A DNA stretch of 64,000 nt from Corallococcus caeni (lineage in GTDB: Bacteria > Myxococcota > Myxococcia > Myxococcales > Myxococcaceae). The notes under the pieces were generated by a model. That model worked only from the letters and a program-made list of their open reading frames with translations. It made no database searches and was not told the DNA's origin. Location: contig NZ_BTTW01000005.1 of the NCBI RefSeq assembly GCF_036245865.1, positions 310,001 to 374,000 on the forward strand. The letters run 5' to 3'. Made by a program: the position numbers and the translations under genes. Below are positions 17,571 to 26,474 of the stretch, piece after piece (the first letter of the stretch is position 1; the number at the start of each line of letters is the position of its first letter).

Positions 17571-18203
17571 ATGTCACTGCTCCAGAAGTTGATGGAACAC
17601 CCATCGCTCCATGATCCCTGCGGGACGGCCGCGAAGCGGGCCCACCTCAAGGCCAGCCTTCCGCCCTCCGTCGCGACGAAGCAGGTGGACGGCGACCTGA
17701 GGCTCTCCGAAGGCGAGGACCTCCTCGTCGAAGAGGGCCGCCTCCACGTGAAGGGGCACCTCCTCCTGGACGACCAGTCCCGCCTGCTGGTCGCGGGGGA
17801 CGTGGTGGTGGAGGGCAACATCGTCCACGAAGGGATCGACTACGCCCTGCTCTTCGCGGGCGGCTCCATCCAGGCGGACAACCTCCTCTTCCACGGAGAG
17901 CTGGTCGCGCTGGAAGGCCTCAGCCTGCGCGGCGCGGCATGGACCTACTTCAATGATTACTCCACCTACGCCGACACGCTGACGGCCCGCGCGGTGGTGG
18001 CGGACGACCGCGCGGACGCCGTGGACCGGCTCCACGCGGAAGCGCACCTCCATGGTCACTCCCGGGTCATCGCCGCGGCGCTGGAGCAGCTGCTGCACCC
18101 CGAGGCATGGGACAGGTACCAGGAGGGCTCCTACACCGCGCTGGCGAAGCACCTGCGCCAGGGCCAGCGGCTGCTGCGCGACTCACCTCCGCGACGCAAA
18201 TAG
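17571..18203 (+). CDS. Hypothetical protein with beta-helix-like repeats
   Basis: 210 residues, no signal or membrane segment. The middle alternates short hydrophobic strands with turns (LLVEEGRLHVKGHLLLDDQSRLLVAGDVVVEGNIVHEG), as in right-handed beta-helices of the bactofilin/polymer-forming kind, but I cannot assign it to that family. The last third is helical and charged. It starts 47 bp from the divergent oxidoreductase gene. I do not recognise the protein. Confidence 0.7.
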   Translation: MSLLQKLMEHPSLHDPCGTAAKRAHLKASLPPSVATKQVDGDLRLSEGEDLLVEEGRLHVKGHLLLDDQSRLLVAGDVVVEGNIVHEGIDYALLFAGGSIQADNLLFHGELVALEGLSLRGAAWTYFNDYSTYADTLTARAVVADDRADAVDRLHAEAHLHGHSRVIAAALEQLLHPEAWDRYQEGSYTALAKHLRQGQRLLRDSPPRRK

Positions 18204-18291
18204 TTGCCCGGGGCACCTGGGAAGTCCTTCTTCACGAAATGCGACCCCAGCATCTTCGTAGCGTCTTTCCAAGACAGGAGGTATTTCCCAT

Positions 18292-19767
18292 ATGACGCGT
18301 TTCTTCGGTCGTCCCCTGGTGCTCGCCTGTGCGCTGGCGCTGGGGCTGCAAGCGTGTGGTGGCAGTGAGCTTCCCTTGGAGGCGGCGGCCCCGAGCGCGC
18401 CGGAAGTCCAGGCGCAATCCCTCACACAGGACGCGGCGCCGGACATCCTGGCCCAATTGCAGGCGGTTCCCGGCCTCACGGTGGTGCAGGAGCGGCCCGC
18501 ACCCGCGCCGGGCATCCGGTTCTTCGTGCTGAGCTATGAGCAGCCGGCGGACCACCTGCACCCGAATGGCACGCGCTTCCAGCAGCGGATGACGCTGCTC
18601 TTCCGGAGCGCGGAGGCGCCCACGGTGCTGGCCAGCACGGGGTATGGCATCAGCACGTTCCCGTATCAGACGGAGCCCACCTACCTGGTGCAGGGCAACC
18701 AGCTGCTGGTGGAGCACCGCTTCTTCACGCCCTCCATCCCGCAGCCCGCGAACTGGAGGCTGCTGAGCATCGAGCAGGCGGCCGCGGACCACCACCGCAT
18801 CGTCCAGGCCCTCAAGCCGCTCTTCCCGGGCAAGTGGATCAGCACCGGCGGCAGCAAGGGCGGCATGACGTCGCTCTACCACCGGGCGTTCTTCCCGCGC
18901 GACGTGGACGCCACGGTGGCCTACGTGGCGCCCAACAGCTACGGCACGCAGGACCCGCGCTACGTGAAGTTCCTGGGCAAGCTGGGCACGCCCGAGTGCC
19001 GTGAGGCCATCCGCGTCTTCCAGCGCGAGGTGCTGGAGCGGCGCGCGGAGGTGGAGCCCCTCTTCCAGGCCGCGGGCGCGGCGTATGGCCGGACCTACGA
19101 CTTCCTGGGCGTGGACAAGGCGCTGGAGTTCACCGTCCTCGAGTTCGCCTTCGCGTTCTGGCAGTACGGCGACGCGTCGCTGTGCGACCTGCTCCCCCCG
19201 AAGGGCGGCCCCGCGCAGGGGCTGGTGGACCTGATGGATGACGTCGTGGGCATCACGTACATGAGCGACGGCGACCTGGACTACTACGCGCCCTACGACT
19301 TCCAGGCCGCCACGCAGCTGGGCAGCTACGCGTCCGCGGAGGAGCACCTGCGCGGCGTCCAGCGCTATCCCCGGGGCTATGACCCGCGGGCGCTCGTGCC
19401 CTTCGACATGAAGCCATATCCCTTCAACCCCTTCGCCATGCCGCTCGTGGAGGGCTGGGTGAAGGCGTTCGGCGAGCGCATCCTGCTGGTCTACGGAGAG
19501 AACGACCCGTGGTCCACGGGCGCGTTCAGCGTGAGCGCGCGCAATGACTCGTACCGGTTCTTCGAGCCGGGCGGCAATCACAGCGCCCGCATCACCGGCC
19601 TGCCGGAGGCGGACCAGGCCGTGGCGCTGGAGCGGCTGCGGACCTGGGCGGGGCTGCCGGCGGAGGACACCGCGACCCTGGGCCTGCGCGCCCGGAGCGT
19701 GAAGGCCGCGGAGCTGCCCGTCACCACGGGCGTGGTGGACCGCCGCCGCGGCCCGCCGCGCGACTGA
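18292..19767 (+). CDS. S37-family secreted aminopeptidase-like lipoprotein
   Basis: 491 residues with a lipoprotein signal (ALALGLQACGG, Cys near 22). The catalytic part has the nucleophile elbow STGGSKGGMTSLYH (Ser near 188), an acid in VYGENDPWSTGA and a histidine in EPGGNHSARI, the arrangement of peptidase family S37 (Streptomyces prolyl tripeptidyl aminopeptidase PS-10). Long segments around VEHRFFTPS and YVAPNSYGTQDPRY also fit. A near-perfect ribosome site (AGGAGGT) precedes the ATG. It likely trims peptides from predatory or saprophytic digestion at the cell envelope. Confidence 0.85.
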   Translation: MTRFFGRPLVLACALALGLQACGGSELPLEAAAPSAPEVQAQSLTQDAAPDILAQLQAVPGLTVVQERPAPAPGIRFFVLSYEQPADHLHPNGTRFQQRMTLLFRSAEAPTVLASTGYGISTFPYQTEPTYLVQGNQLLVEHRFFTPSIPQPANWRLLSIEQAAADHHRIVQALKPLFPGKWISTGGSKGGMTSLYHRAFFPRDVDATVAYVAPNSYGTQDPRYVKFLGKLGTPECREAIRVFQREVLERRAEVEPLFQAAGAAYGRTYDFLGVDKALEFTVLEFAFAFWQYGDASLCDLLPPKGGPAQGLVDLMDDVVGITYMSDGDLDYYAPYDFQAATQLGSYASAEEHLRGVQRYPRGYDPRALVPFDMKPYPFNPFAMPLVEGWVKAFGERILLVYGENDPWSTGAFSVSARNDSYRFFEPGGNHSARITGLPEADQAVALERLRTWAGLPAEDTATLGLRARSVKAAELPVTTGVVDRRRGPPRD

Positions 19768-19770
19768 CCT

Positions 19771-20676
19771 TCAGGCCCTTTCGGCTGTCACCTCGCGGGC
19801 CACGTCGAGGAAGGCGCGGAACGCGGGGGACACCTGGGCGCGGCTGGGGAAGTAGAGGAACAACCCCTCCTGCCACGCCGCGTACGGTTCCAGGACGAGC
19901 TTCAGGGTGCCGCGCTTGAGGCGCGGCACGAGGGTGGGCTCAAAGGCATACATGAGGCCCAGGCCCGCCTCCGCCATCGCCACCAGCACCCCTTCGTGGG
20001 CGGCGAGCACGGGGCCTCGCACCGGGATGCGCCAGGTCTTCTTGCCGCGCTCCAGCTCCCACGCGTACCGGGCTCCCGTGGAGGGCAGGCGGATGTTCAG
20101 GCAGTCGTGGTCCAGCAGCTCCTCAGGGCGCTGGGGAGTGCCCCTGCGCTTGAGGTACGCGGGAGCCCCCACGACGACGTAGCGGAAGCGCTTGGACAGG
20201 CGGACCTGCACCATGTCCCGCTCGACGATCTCGAACGGGCGGATGCCCGCGTCCAGCCCCTCCGCCACGATGTCCACCATCCGGTCCTCGATGCGCAGGT
20301 CCACCTCCACCTGGGGATGGCGCTGGGCGAAGCGCAGCAGGATGGGGGTGACGACGGTGGCCAGGGAGATTCCAGGCACGGACAGCCGCACGCGCCCCGT
20401 CACCTCGCCCGCGCTGGCGGTGGCCGCCTCCAGGGCCTCCAGCGCCTGCTCCACGGAAGGTCCCGCGCGCTCCAGCAGCCGCTGCCCCGCGTCCGTCAGC
20501 GCCACGCTGCGAGTCGTCCGGGTGAGCAGCGGCACGCCCAGCCGGGCCTCCAGCTGGCGCACCTGCTGACTCAGCGCGGACGGCGAGATGCCCAGCTCCA
20601 CGGCCGCCGCCGCGAAGCTGCGCCGGCGTCCCACGGCGAGGAAGGCATTCAGGGCGTTGAGGGGAGTGGAGGCCAT
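19771..20676 (-). CDS. LysR-family transcriptional regulator
   Basis: About 301 residues. The HTH reads PLNALNAFLAVGRRRSFAAAAVELGISPSALSQQVRQLEARLGVPLLTRTTRSVALTDAG, typical of the AaeR/DmlR-type subgroup. The effector domain has DLRIEDRMVDIVAEGLDAGIR. Starts at 20676 (MASTPL), 20694 and 20712 are all in frame and none has a good ribosome site. It diverges from an alcohol dehydrogenase gene, which is its most likely target. The stop is 4 bp from the convergent peptidase stop. Confidence 0.88.
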   Translation of the reverse strand: MASTPLNALNAFLAVGRRRSFAAAAVELGISPSALSQQVRQLEARLGVPLLTRTTRSVALTDAGQRLLERAGPSVEQALEALEAATASAGEVTGRVRLSVPGISLATVVTPILLRFAQRHPQVEVDLRIEDRMVDIVAEGLDAGIRPFEIVERDMVQVRLSKRFRYVVVGAPAYLKRRGTPQRPEELLDHDCLNIRLPSTGARYAWELERGKKTWRIPVRGPVLAAHEGVLVAMAEAGLGLMYAFEPTLVPRLKRGTLKLVLEPYAAWQEGLFLYFPSRAQVSPAFRAFLDVAREVTAERA

Positions 20677-20782
20677 TCGGAAGTTTTCCGACATGCCGCG
20701 TGCGGATTCCATCCGTTTCTCGAATGAGGCTTCCAGCGCATGTTTCCGGGCGTCACGCGGTACCACCCCAGGAGCACTGCCC

Positions 20783-21829
20783 ATGATTCCCGCTCGCGGT
20801 TACGCGGCCCCGGACGCCCGGTCCCCGCTCGCCCCCTTCTCCTTCGAGCGCCGCGAGCCCGGCCCTCGCGACGTCCAGTTGGAGATCCTCTACTGCGGCG
20901 TCTGCCACACGGACCTGCACATGGCCCGCGACGACTGGGGCTTCTCGCCATACCCGCTGGTGCCGGGGCACGAAATCGTGGGCCGCGTGGTGCGCGTGGG
21001 CCGCGACGTGACGAGGTTCCGGCCGGGGGACCTGGCGGGCGTGGGCACGATGGTGGATTCGTGCCGCGCCTGCGCGGACTGCCAGGACGGGTATGAGCAG
21101 TACTGCAAGGTCCGCGGCGTGCTGACCTACGGCAGCCCCGAGCAGGACGGAAAGGCCTTCACGCAGGGCGGCTATTCGGACAGCGTCGTGGTGGACGAGC
21201 ACTTCGCGCTGAAGGTGCCCGCGAACCTGGACCCCGCGGCGGTGGCGCCGCTCCTGTGCGCGGGCATTACCACGTACTCACCGCTGCGCCACTGGAAGGT
21301 GGGGCCGGGCCAGAAGGTCGGCGTGGTGGGGCTGGGCGGGCTGGGGCACCTGGGCGTGAAGTTCGCGCTGGCGCTGGGCGCGCACGTCACCGTGTTCAGC
21401 CACACCGACCGCAAGAAGCAGGACGCGCTGCGGCTGGGCGCTCACGAGGTGGTGGTGTCGTCGAGGCCGGAGGAGCTGGCGGCGAAGGCGAACTCGCTCG
21501 ACTTCATCCTCGACACGGTGTCCGCGGCCCATGACGTCAACGCCTACCTGGGGCTGCTGCGGCGCGACGGGCACCTGGTGCTGGTGGGCTTCCCGGCGAA
21601 GCCGCTGGAGGTGGCGCCCATCTCGCTGCTCTCCCGCCGCGCCAGCTTCTCCGGCTCCGGCACCGGCGGCCTGCCGGAGACGCAGGCGATGCTCGACTTC
21701 TGCGGCGAGCACGGCATCGTCTCCGACATCGAACTCATTCCCATCCAGGCCATCAACGAAGCGTTCACGCGACTGGAGAAGGGCGACGTGAGGTACCGCT
21801 TCGTCATCGACCTCAAGAGCCTGAAATAG
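20783..21829 (+). CDS. Zinc-dependent alcohol dehydrogenase (YahK/CAD-like)
   Basis: 348 residues. Catalytic zinc ligands are in YCGVCHTDLHMA and GHEIVGRV; structural zinc cysteines are in DSCRACADCQDGYEQYC; the NADP-binding turn is VGLGGLGHLGVKFA, followed by FSHTDRKKQDA. This is the NADPH-dependent aldehyde reductase/cinnamyl alcohol dehydrogenase branch (E. coli YahK, AdhC type). The ATG at 20783 follows AGGAG. The divergent LysR gene probably controls it. Cytoplasmic; likely detoxifies aldehydes. Confidence 0.92.
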   Translation: MIPARGYAAPDARSPLAPFSFERREPGPRDVQLEILYCGVCHTDLHMARDDWGFSPYPLVPGHEIVGRVVRVGRDVTRFRPGDLAGVGTMVDSCRACADCQDGYEQYCKVRGVLTYGSPEQDGKAFTQGGYSDSVVVDEHFALKVPANLDPAAVAPLLCAGITTYSPLRHWKVGPGQKVGVVGLGGLGHLGVKFALALGAHVTVFSHTDRKKQDALRLGAHEVVVSSRPEELAAKANSLDFILDTVSAAHDVNAYLGLLRRDGHLVLVGFPAKPLEVAPISLLSRRASFSGSGTGGLPETQAMLDFCGEHGIVSDIELIPIQAINEAFTRLEKGDVRYRFVIDLKSLK

Positions 21830-21898
21830 GCCCGGCCCCTTTCAATCCCTGGCGCAAGCACAAGCAGCGCGCGAAGCCTCGCGCCTCAGGGGGACCGC

Positions 21899-22327
21899 AT
21901 GGCAGGCGTCATCCACCTCGACAGCGTGACCGACGACCACGGGGGTGCTCGAACTTCGAGCACCATCCCGCCAAGGTCCGGGGCAAGACCTGGCCGACCA
22001 CCGAGCACTTCTTGCAGGCCCGGAAGCTCAAGAATGCCTCGGACCAGGAGGAGCCCCGCGGGGCCAGCTCCCCGATGCTGGCGGCGTGCATGGGCCGCAA
22101 CCGCAAGCCTCGCCGCGACTGAAAGTCCGTGAAGGTGGCGGTGATGCGGGAGGCGCTCCAGGCGAAGTTCTCCCAACATGAGGACCTCGCACGCCTGCTC
22201 CGGGCCACTGGCGACAAAGCGGGTGGAGCAAACGGAGAACGACGTCCACTGGGGCGACGGAGGAGACGGCAGCGGCAGCAACATGCGGGGCCGCCTCCTC
22301 ATGGAGCTGCGTGAAGCGGCCAGGTAG
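21899..22327 (+). pseudogene. Broken NADAR (YbiA-like) gene
   Basis: Reading three frames in turn recovers the NADAR family nearly end to end. The first frame has GVIHLDSVTDDHG. A one-base shift gives CSNFEHHPAKVRGKTWPTTEHFLQARKLKNAS, SSPMLAACMGRNRKPRRD, a TGA where Trp is expected, then KSVKVAVMREALQAKFSQHEDLARLLRATGD. A second shift gives VEQTENDVHWGDGGDGSG and MRGRLLMELREAAR before TAG at 22325. Intact NADAR proteins are N-glycosidases acting on riboflavin-pathway intermediates or ADP-ribose-like substrates. Two frameshifts plus one stop make a functional product very unlikely. Confidence 0.85.
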
Positions 22328-22467
22328 GCCGCCAACGGTTCGCCCCAAGCGCCTCCGCGACGGCGAGCATCTCGCGGAGCGCATCGGTGAGCCGCGACGG
22401 AGTGTTCGCGCCGACGCCAAGGCAGGGCGCCACGGAAAGAGGCCGCCTGCCGGGCGCGCTCTCCAGA

Positions 22468-22542
22468 AACCTGTCCGACTGTCGGACACGTTTGCGCCAC
22501 ATGGGGCCCAGCCCGCGAACGTGTCCGACTGTCCGACCGGTT
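22468..22542. repeat. Two palindromic repeats upstream of GntR gene
   Basis: Two copies of the palindrome of the 10.6 kb array, centred at 22480 (AACCTGTCCGAC, T, GTCGGACACGTT) and 22530 (AACGTGTCCGAC, T, GTCCGACCGGTT), 50 bp apart. The second is more diverged. They lie 114-188 bp before the GntR start codon, where operators would lie. Whether they are protein sites or dispersed repeats is undecided. Confidence 0.75.
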
Positions 22543-22655
22543 CGCGCCGTTCGGTCCCGGAGAGGGTCCCCGCATGGAAGACAACGCGTGCGGTGGGGCA
22601 GCGCGTCCATGTCAGACCCCCATGGTTGGATGGCGACGCTGGAACGAGAAGGGGG

Positions 22656-23987
22656 ATGAGGATGGGGCGGGGCGGACTCGTGGCGTACGTGGAAGCGCAG
22701 CTTGAGCGCGACATCATGCAGGGGCGGCTGCCGCCAGGCGGGCAGTTCGGCTCGGAAGCGAAGCTGGCGCGGCACTATGAGACCTGCCGGGGCACCATTC
22801 GCGAAGCACTGCGGCGGCTGGCGGCGCGGGGGCTGGTGGTGCAACGCCCCGGACGCAAGACGCGAGCAGTGGCGCTGGATGAGTCGCTGACGCTGGAGAA
22901 CCTGGGGCTGGCACTGCATGACGCGCGCACCCCGGAAGCCCGGTGGCTCCTGGAGAGCGCCTTCAGCCTCAAGCGGCAGGTGCTGCTGGAGCTCCTGAGC
23001 GACTGCTGCGCGAGGGGCTCTGAGCTGGACCTGAACCGGCTGGCGGACGCGTGCTACAAGTTGCAGGACGCGGCACACTGGGAGTCAGGGGCCTGGTGCG
23101 CGCAGGTGGAATTCGAGTTGCTGCGGCTGGCGGCCAGGGTGGCGGAGCGTCCCGGGTACGTGCTCCTCGTTCAGTCCCTGCAGCGGGCCTTCCTGGGAGG
23201 CGTGGCCCAACTGCTGCCCCTCATGGGCGGAGAGCTGCTACGCGAGTGGGCCTGGTGCGCGATGAGGGCCCTGGGAGAGCGCGACGCGCTGGCCCTCCAG
23301 CACAAGCTGCCGGTACTGATGAAGGCGTGCGATGAGCGCGTGCTCGCGCAATTCGCGCCTGCCGTCCCCGAAGCGCACCGCGCCCAGGACTGCCTCCTCG
23401 ACGCTCCCGCACCGGTAGTCGCGCCTGCTGCGTCAGCTGCCGCGCAAGACGAGGAGCTGGCGACACACCCTGATGGTGAGGAGCACGTCCCTTGCGGCCT
23501 CGCGACAGCGACCGCGCGGGAGACGCACCCTGACATCGAGGCGCCGGGCCTCGGCCACCTTGCGCCCGCTTCCGAGGCCATCGGGGACCTCAAGGTTGCG
23601 CCCCGCCCCCATGCGGAAACCCTCCCCATGGAACCGGACAGCGAGGCGCTGTTTCCAGCGCCCGCCGGGTTCGACTCCAGCGAGCCTGATGAAGTGTGCG
23701 TCAGGGACATGCAGGGCGCGGTCTTGGGAGTCCTGTCCGGCTGCCGGGCAGGTCGGGGCACCTCGTCTCCGATGGGGGACCCGCAGTTCGAGCCTCCATC
23801 CACCGGCGCCCTCGGGCACACCGGGGGAGCGGTGCGCAACGAGGGGGGACTGCTCCACGCCATCCTGGGCCGCCTTCGCCGGGGGGCTGCGCGCCTGCTC
23901 AGGAAGGCGTCACGCGCATGGCGAGCATCGGGCGGTACACCGCCCGGTAGGACCAGGCGAGGAACAGCTCCGCCGCCAGGAGCATGA
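22656..23987 (+). CDS. GntR-family regulator with long atypical C-terminal region
   Basis: 443 residues. The N-terminal winged helix is clear: LVAYVEAQLERDIMQGRLPPGGQFGSEAKLARHYETCRGTIREALRRLAARGLVVQRPGRKTRAV. A helical domain follows (about 80-240), loosely like the FadR/FCD type but without obvious metal-binding histidines. The last 200 residues are Ala/Pro/Glu-rich, low in complexity and probably disordered, ending with a basic stretch. The final 89 bases overlap the convergent DoxX gene. A good ribosome site (GAGAAGGGGG) precedes the ATG. A degenerate copy of the local palindrome lies inside the tail at 23732-23752. Role unknown. Confidence 0.75.
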   Translation: MRMGRGGLVAYVEAQLERDIMQGRLPPGGQFGSEAKLARHYETCRGTIREALRRLAARGLVVQRPGRKTRAVALDESLTLENLGLALHDARTPEARWLLESAFSLKRQVLLELLSDCCARGSELDLNRLADACYKLQDAAHWESGAWCAQVEFELLRLAARVAERPGYVLLVQSLQRAFLGGVAQLLPLMGGELLREWAWCAMRALGERDALALQHKLPVLMKACDERVLAQFAPAVPEAHRAQDCLLDAPAPVVAPAASAAAQDEELATHPDGEEHVPCGLATATARETHPDIEAPGLGHLAPASEAIGDLKVAPRPHAETLPMEPDSEALFPAPAGFDSSEPDEVCVRDMQGAVLGVLSGCRAGRGTSSPMGDPQFEPPSTGALGHTGGAVRNEGGLLHAILGRLRRGAARLLRKASRAWRASGGTPPGRTRRGTAPPPGA

Positions 23988-24360
23988 CCGCCAGGCCCAG
24001 GCCCGCCGGCGCGAGGAGGGCGTGCGTCAGGAAGATGTTCACGATGACCGGCGCGATGATCGCCAGCGCCAGCGGGACGAAGCGGTTGGACAGCAGCAGC
24101 AACCCAGCCACCGTCTCCGTGCCCTTCACCAGCCAGAACAGGAAGCCCGTCGCCTTCATCGCGATGCCGAAGGCCACCGCCGGATCCGCCGGGTTCAGGT
24201 CCTTGGGCGTGGGGATGAACTCCAGGAACCCGTTCAGGCCGAAGACAAAGAACACCAGCCCCATGAACACGCGGGCCGCCGTCGGCAGGTGGCGGGCGAA
24301 CGACTTCTTCTTCGGGGTGGCCTCCACCTCGGGGGTGGAGGAGGAAAGGGCGGCGTCCAT
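23899..24360 (-). CDS. DoxX-like membrane protein
   Basis: 153 residues with four hydrophobic segments (ARVFMGLVFFVFGLNGFLEF, GFLFWLVKGTETVAGLLLL, LALAIIAPVIVNIFLTHALL, GLAVMLLAAELFLAWSY), in the layout of the DoxX/DoxD-like family. The family is linked to redox or membrane stress responses but has no settled activity. It lies 152 bp before the poxB stop codon on the same strand. Confidence 0.8.
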   Translation of the reverse strand: MDAALSSSTPEVEATPKKKSFARHLPTAARVFMGLVFFVFGLNGFLEFIPTPKDLNPADPAVAFGIAMKATGFLFWLVKGTETVAGLLLLSNRFVPLALAIIAPVIVNIFLTHALLAPAGLGLAVMLLAAELFLAWSYRAVYRPMLAMRVTPS

Positions 24361-24512
24361 GGCGTACTCCGTGGCAGGTAAGAGCGCGGGGCTTCTACTC
24401 CACGTCGAAGCAGGGGCCCACGAATCGACACGCCCTCTTTTTTATCGGTGCGGCAGCCTGCCTACATGGCCGTACGCCCTGCCAACACGCGTCCCCGGGA
24501 ACAGCAGGGGGT

Positions 24513-26249
24513 TCAGCGCCAGAGGTTCGTGCGCGCCAGTTCCAGCACCTCGGTGGTGCGGCCGTTGAGCAGGGCCTTGATGCCGAACAGGGTGAAGCCC
24601 GCGGCCATGGACGCGGTGATGCGCGGGGGCATCACCAGCTCCGCCTTGCTGACCACGGCGTCCACCAGCACGGGGCCCGGCGTCGCGAGCGCCTGCTGGA
24701 CGGCTTCGTCCACCTGCCCCGGATCCTCCACGCGCAGTCCCTTCATGCCCAGCGCTTCCGCCAGCGCGGCGAAGTTCGTGGGGTGCATCGCGGTGCCCAC
24801 GCTGAGCATGCCGCCCACCTGCTGCTCCATGGCCACGAAGCCCAGGGAGCTGTTGTTGAACACGACGATCTTGATGGGCAGCGACAGCTGCACCAGGGTG
24901 AGCACGTCCCCCATCAGCATCGTGAAGCCGCCGTCGCCGGAGAAGGAGACGACCTGCCGGTCCGGGAAGGCCTTCTGCGCGCCAATCGCCTGCGCGAGCG
25001 CGCTGGCCATGGAGCCGTGGTTGAAGGAGCCCACCAACCTCCGGCCGCCCTTCATGGTCGCGTAGCGCGCGGCCCACACCGTGGGCAGGCCCACGTCGCA
25101 GGTGAAGATGGCGTCGTCGGCCCCCTGGAGGTCGAACGCGCGGGCCACCTGCGGCGGGTGGATGGGCTTGCGGCCGACAGTGCCCTGCCCCAGCGCGTCC
25201 AACTCCTCACGCGTCTTGCGGTAGTGCGCGAGCGCGCGCTCCAGGTGCTTCGCGTCGCTACGGGCCTCCAGCCTGGGCAGGAGCGCCTGGAGCGTCGGCG
25301 TCACGCTGCCCACCACGCCCAGGTCCACGCGCGTGCGCTTGCCGATGTTCTCCGGGCGCACGTCCACCTGGATGACGCGCGTGTCCTCGCGGTCCGGGTA
25401 GAACTGCCGGTAGGGGAAGTCCGTGCCCAGCATCACCAGCACGTCGCAGTCGATCATCGCCCAGTACCCGGACGCGTAGCCGATGAGCCCCGTGAGCCCC
25501 ACGAAGTGGGGGTTGTCCTTCTCCACGAACTCCTTGCCCCGGAGGGCGGAGACGACGGGCGCCTGGAGCCGCTTCGCCAGCTCCACCACCTGCGGCCCCG
25601 CGTCCTCGCAGCCCGCGCCACACAGGAGCGTCACGCGGCCCCCGGCGTTGAGCAGCGTGGCCAGCTGCTCCAGTGATTCGGCGGAGGGCAGCACCTGGGG
25701 CGCGGAGAGCCGCAGGGACTCCGCGGTGGGCGGCCGGGATGGCTCCTCCTTCTGCTGCGCGACGTCGCCGGGGATCACCACCACGGACACGCCGCGCTTG
25801 CCCAGGGCGTTGCGCACGGCGATCTCCGCGGTGCGCTGCATCTGGTTGGGGGCGGAGATGAGCTCGCAGTAGTGGCTGCACTCGCGGAAGAGGTTCTCCG
25901 GGTGGGTCTCCTGGAAGTAGCCGGTGCCCAGCTCCACGGAGGGAATCTGCGCCGCGATGGCCAGCACCGGCACCCGGCTGCGGTGGCAGTCATAGAGGCC
26001 GTTGATGAGGTGGGTGTTGCCGGGGCCGCAGCTGCCCGCGCACACCGCGAGCTGCCCGGTGAGGTGCGCCTCCGCGCCGGCCGCGAAGGCGGCGGCCTCC
26101 TCGCTGCGCATGGGGACCCATTCGATGTCGCCGCGCTTGCGCAGCGCCTCGGTGATGGCGTTGAGGCTGTCGCCCACCACCCCGTAGATGCGCTTCACCC
26201 CCGCGAGCGCGAGGACCTCCACGAATTGATCCGCCGCCGTCCGCTTCAT
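24513..26249 (-). CDS. poxB: Pyruvate dehydrogenase (quinone), PoxB-like
   Basis: 578 residues, close to E. coli PoxB. It is a thiamine-diphosphate enzyme: the N-terminal domain has the activating Glu (RSEEAAAFAAGAEA) and GSCGPGNTHLINGLYDCHR; the C-terminal ThDP/Mg site reads GDGGFTMLMGDVLTLVQL followed by NNSSLGF. The strings GVVGDSLNAI and VELGTGYFQETHPENLFRECSHYCE are specific for the PoxB subgroup, which decarboxylates pyruvate to acetate and passes electrons to the quinone pool at the inner membrane. ATG 26249 (MKRTAAD) follows GGGGTGG. The extreme C-terminal lipid-binding helix is not obvious. Confidence 0.9.
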   Translation of the reverse strand: MKRTAADQFVEVLALAGVKRIYGVVGDSLNAITEALRKRGDIEWVPMRSEEAAAFAAGAEAHLTGQLAVCAGSCGPGNTHLINGLYDCHRSRVPVLAIAAQIPSVELGTGYFQETHPENLFRECSHYCELISAPNQMQRTAEIAVRNALGKRGVSVVVIPGDVAQQKEEPSRPPTAESLRLSAPQVLPSAESLEQLATLLNAGGRVTLLCGAGCEDAGPQVVELAKRLQAPVVSALRGKEFVEKDNPHFVGLTGLIGYASGYWAMIDCDVLVMLGTDFPYRQFYPDREDTRVIQVDVRPENIGKRTRVDLGVVGSVTPTLQALLPRLEARSDAKHLERALAHYRKTREELDALGQGTVGRKPIHPPQVARAFDLQGADDAIFTCDVGLPTVWAARYATMKGGRRLVGSFNHGSMASALAQAIGAQKAFPDRQVVSFSGDGGFTMLMGDVLTLVQLSLPIKIVVFNNSSLGFVAMEQQVGGMLSVGTAMHPTNFAALAEALGMKGLRVEDPGQVDEAVQQALATPGPVLVDAVVSKAELVMPPRITASMAAGFTLFGIKALLNGRTTEVLELARTNLWR

Positions 26250-26474
26250 CGTCCACCCCTGGCCCCGGGCGTCTTCACCCGGGGCGAAGATGTGCACCGT
26301 CCCATCGCCCTGCGACCGGCCGTGCGGCCGGGCCCCGGGTCAGGCTGGTTGCCAGGTGTGGGGGACGGCCGGGCCTCCACCATTCGCCGCGCTCCGCCCA
26401 CCGTTCGCCGCGCCGTTCGCGTCACTGGCGGCATGGCCCCCGAGGGCAGGCTCCGGCCAGGACATCCTGGGTCC

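Larger units (their letters stand above)
21830..22655. other. Degenerate interval between ADH and GntR genes
   Basis: No intact gene. The left half is a broken NADAR gene (21899-22327, listed separately) and the right half holds two palindromic repeats (22468-22542). Long open frames here on both strands are shadows without protein-like sequence. Confidence 0.7.
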
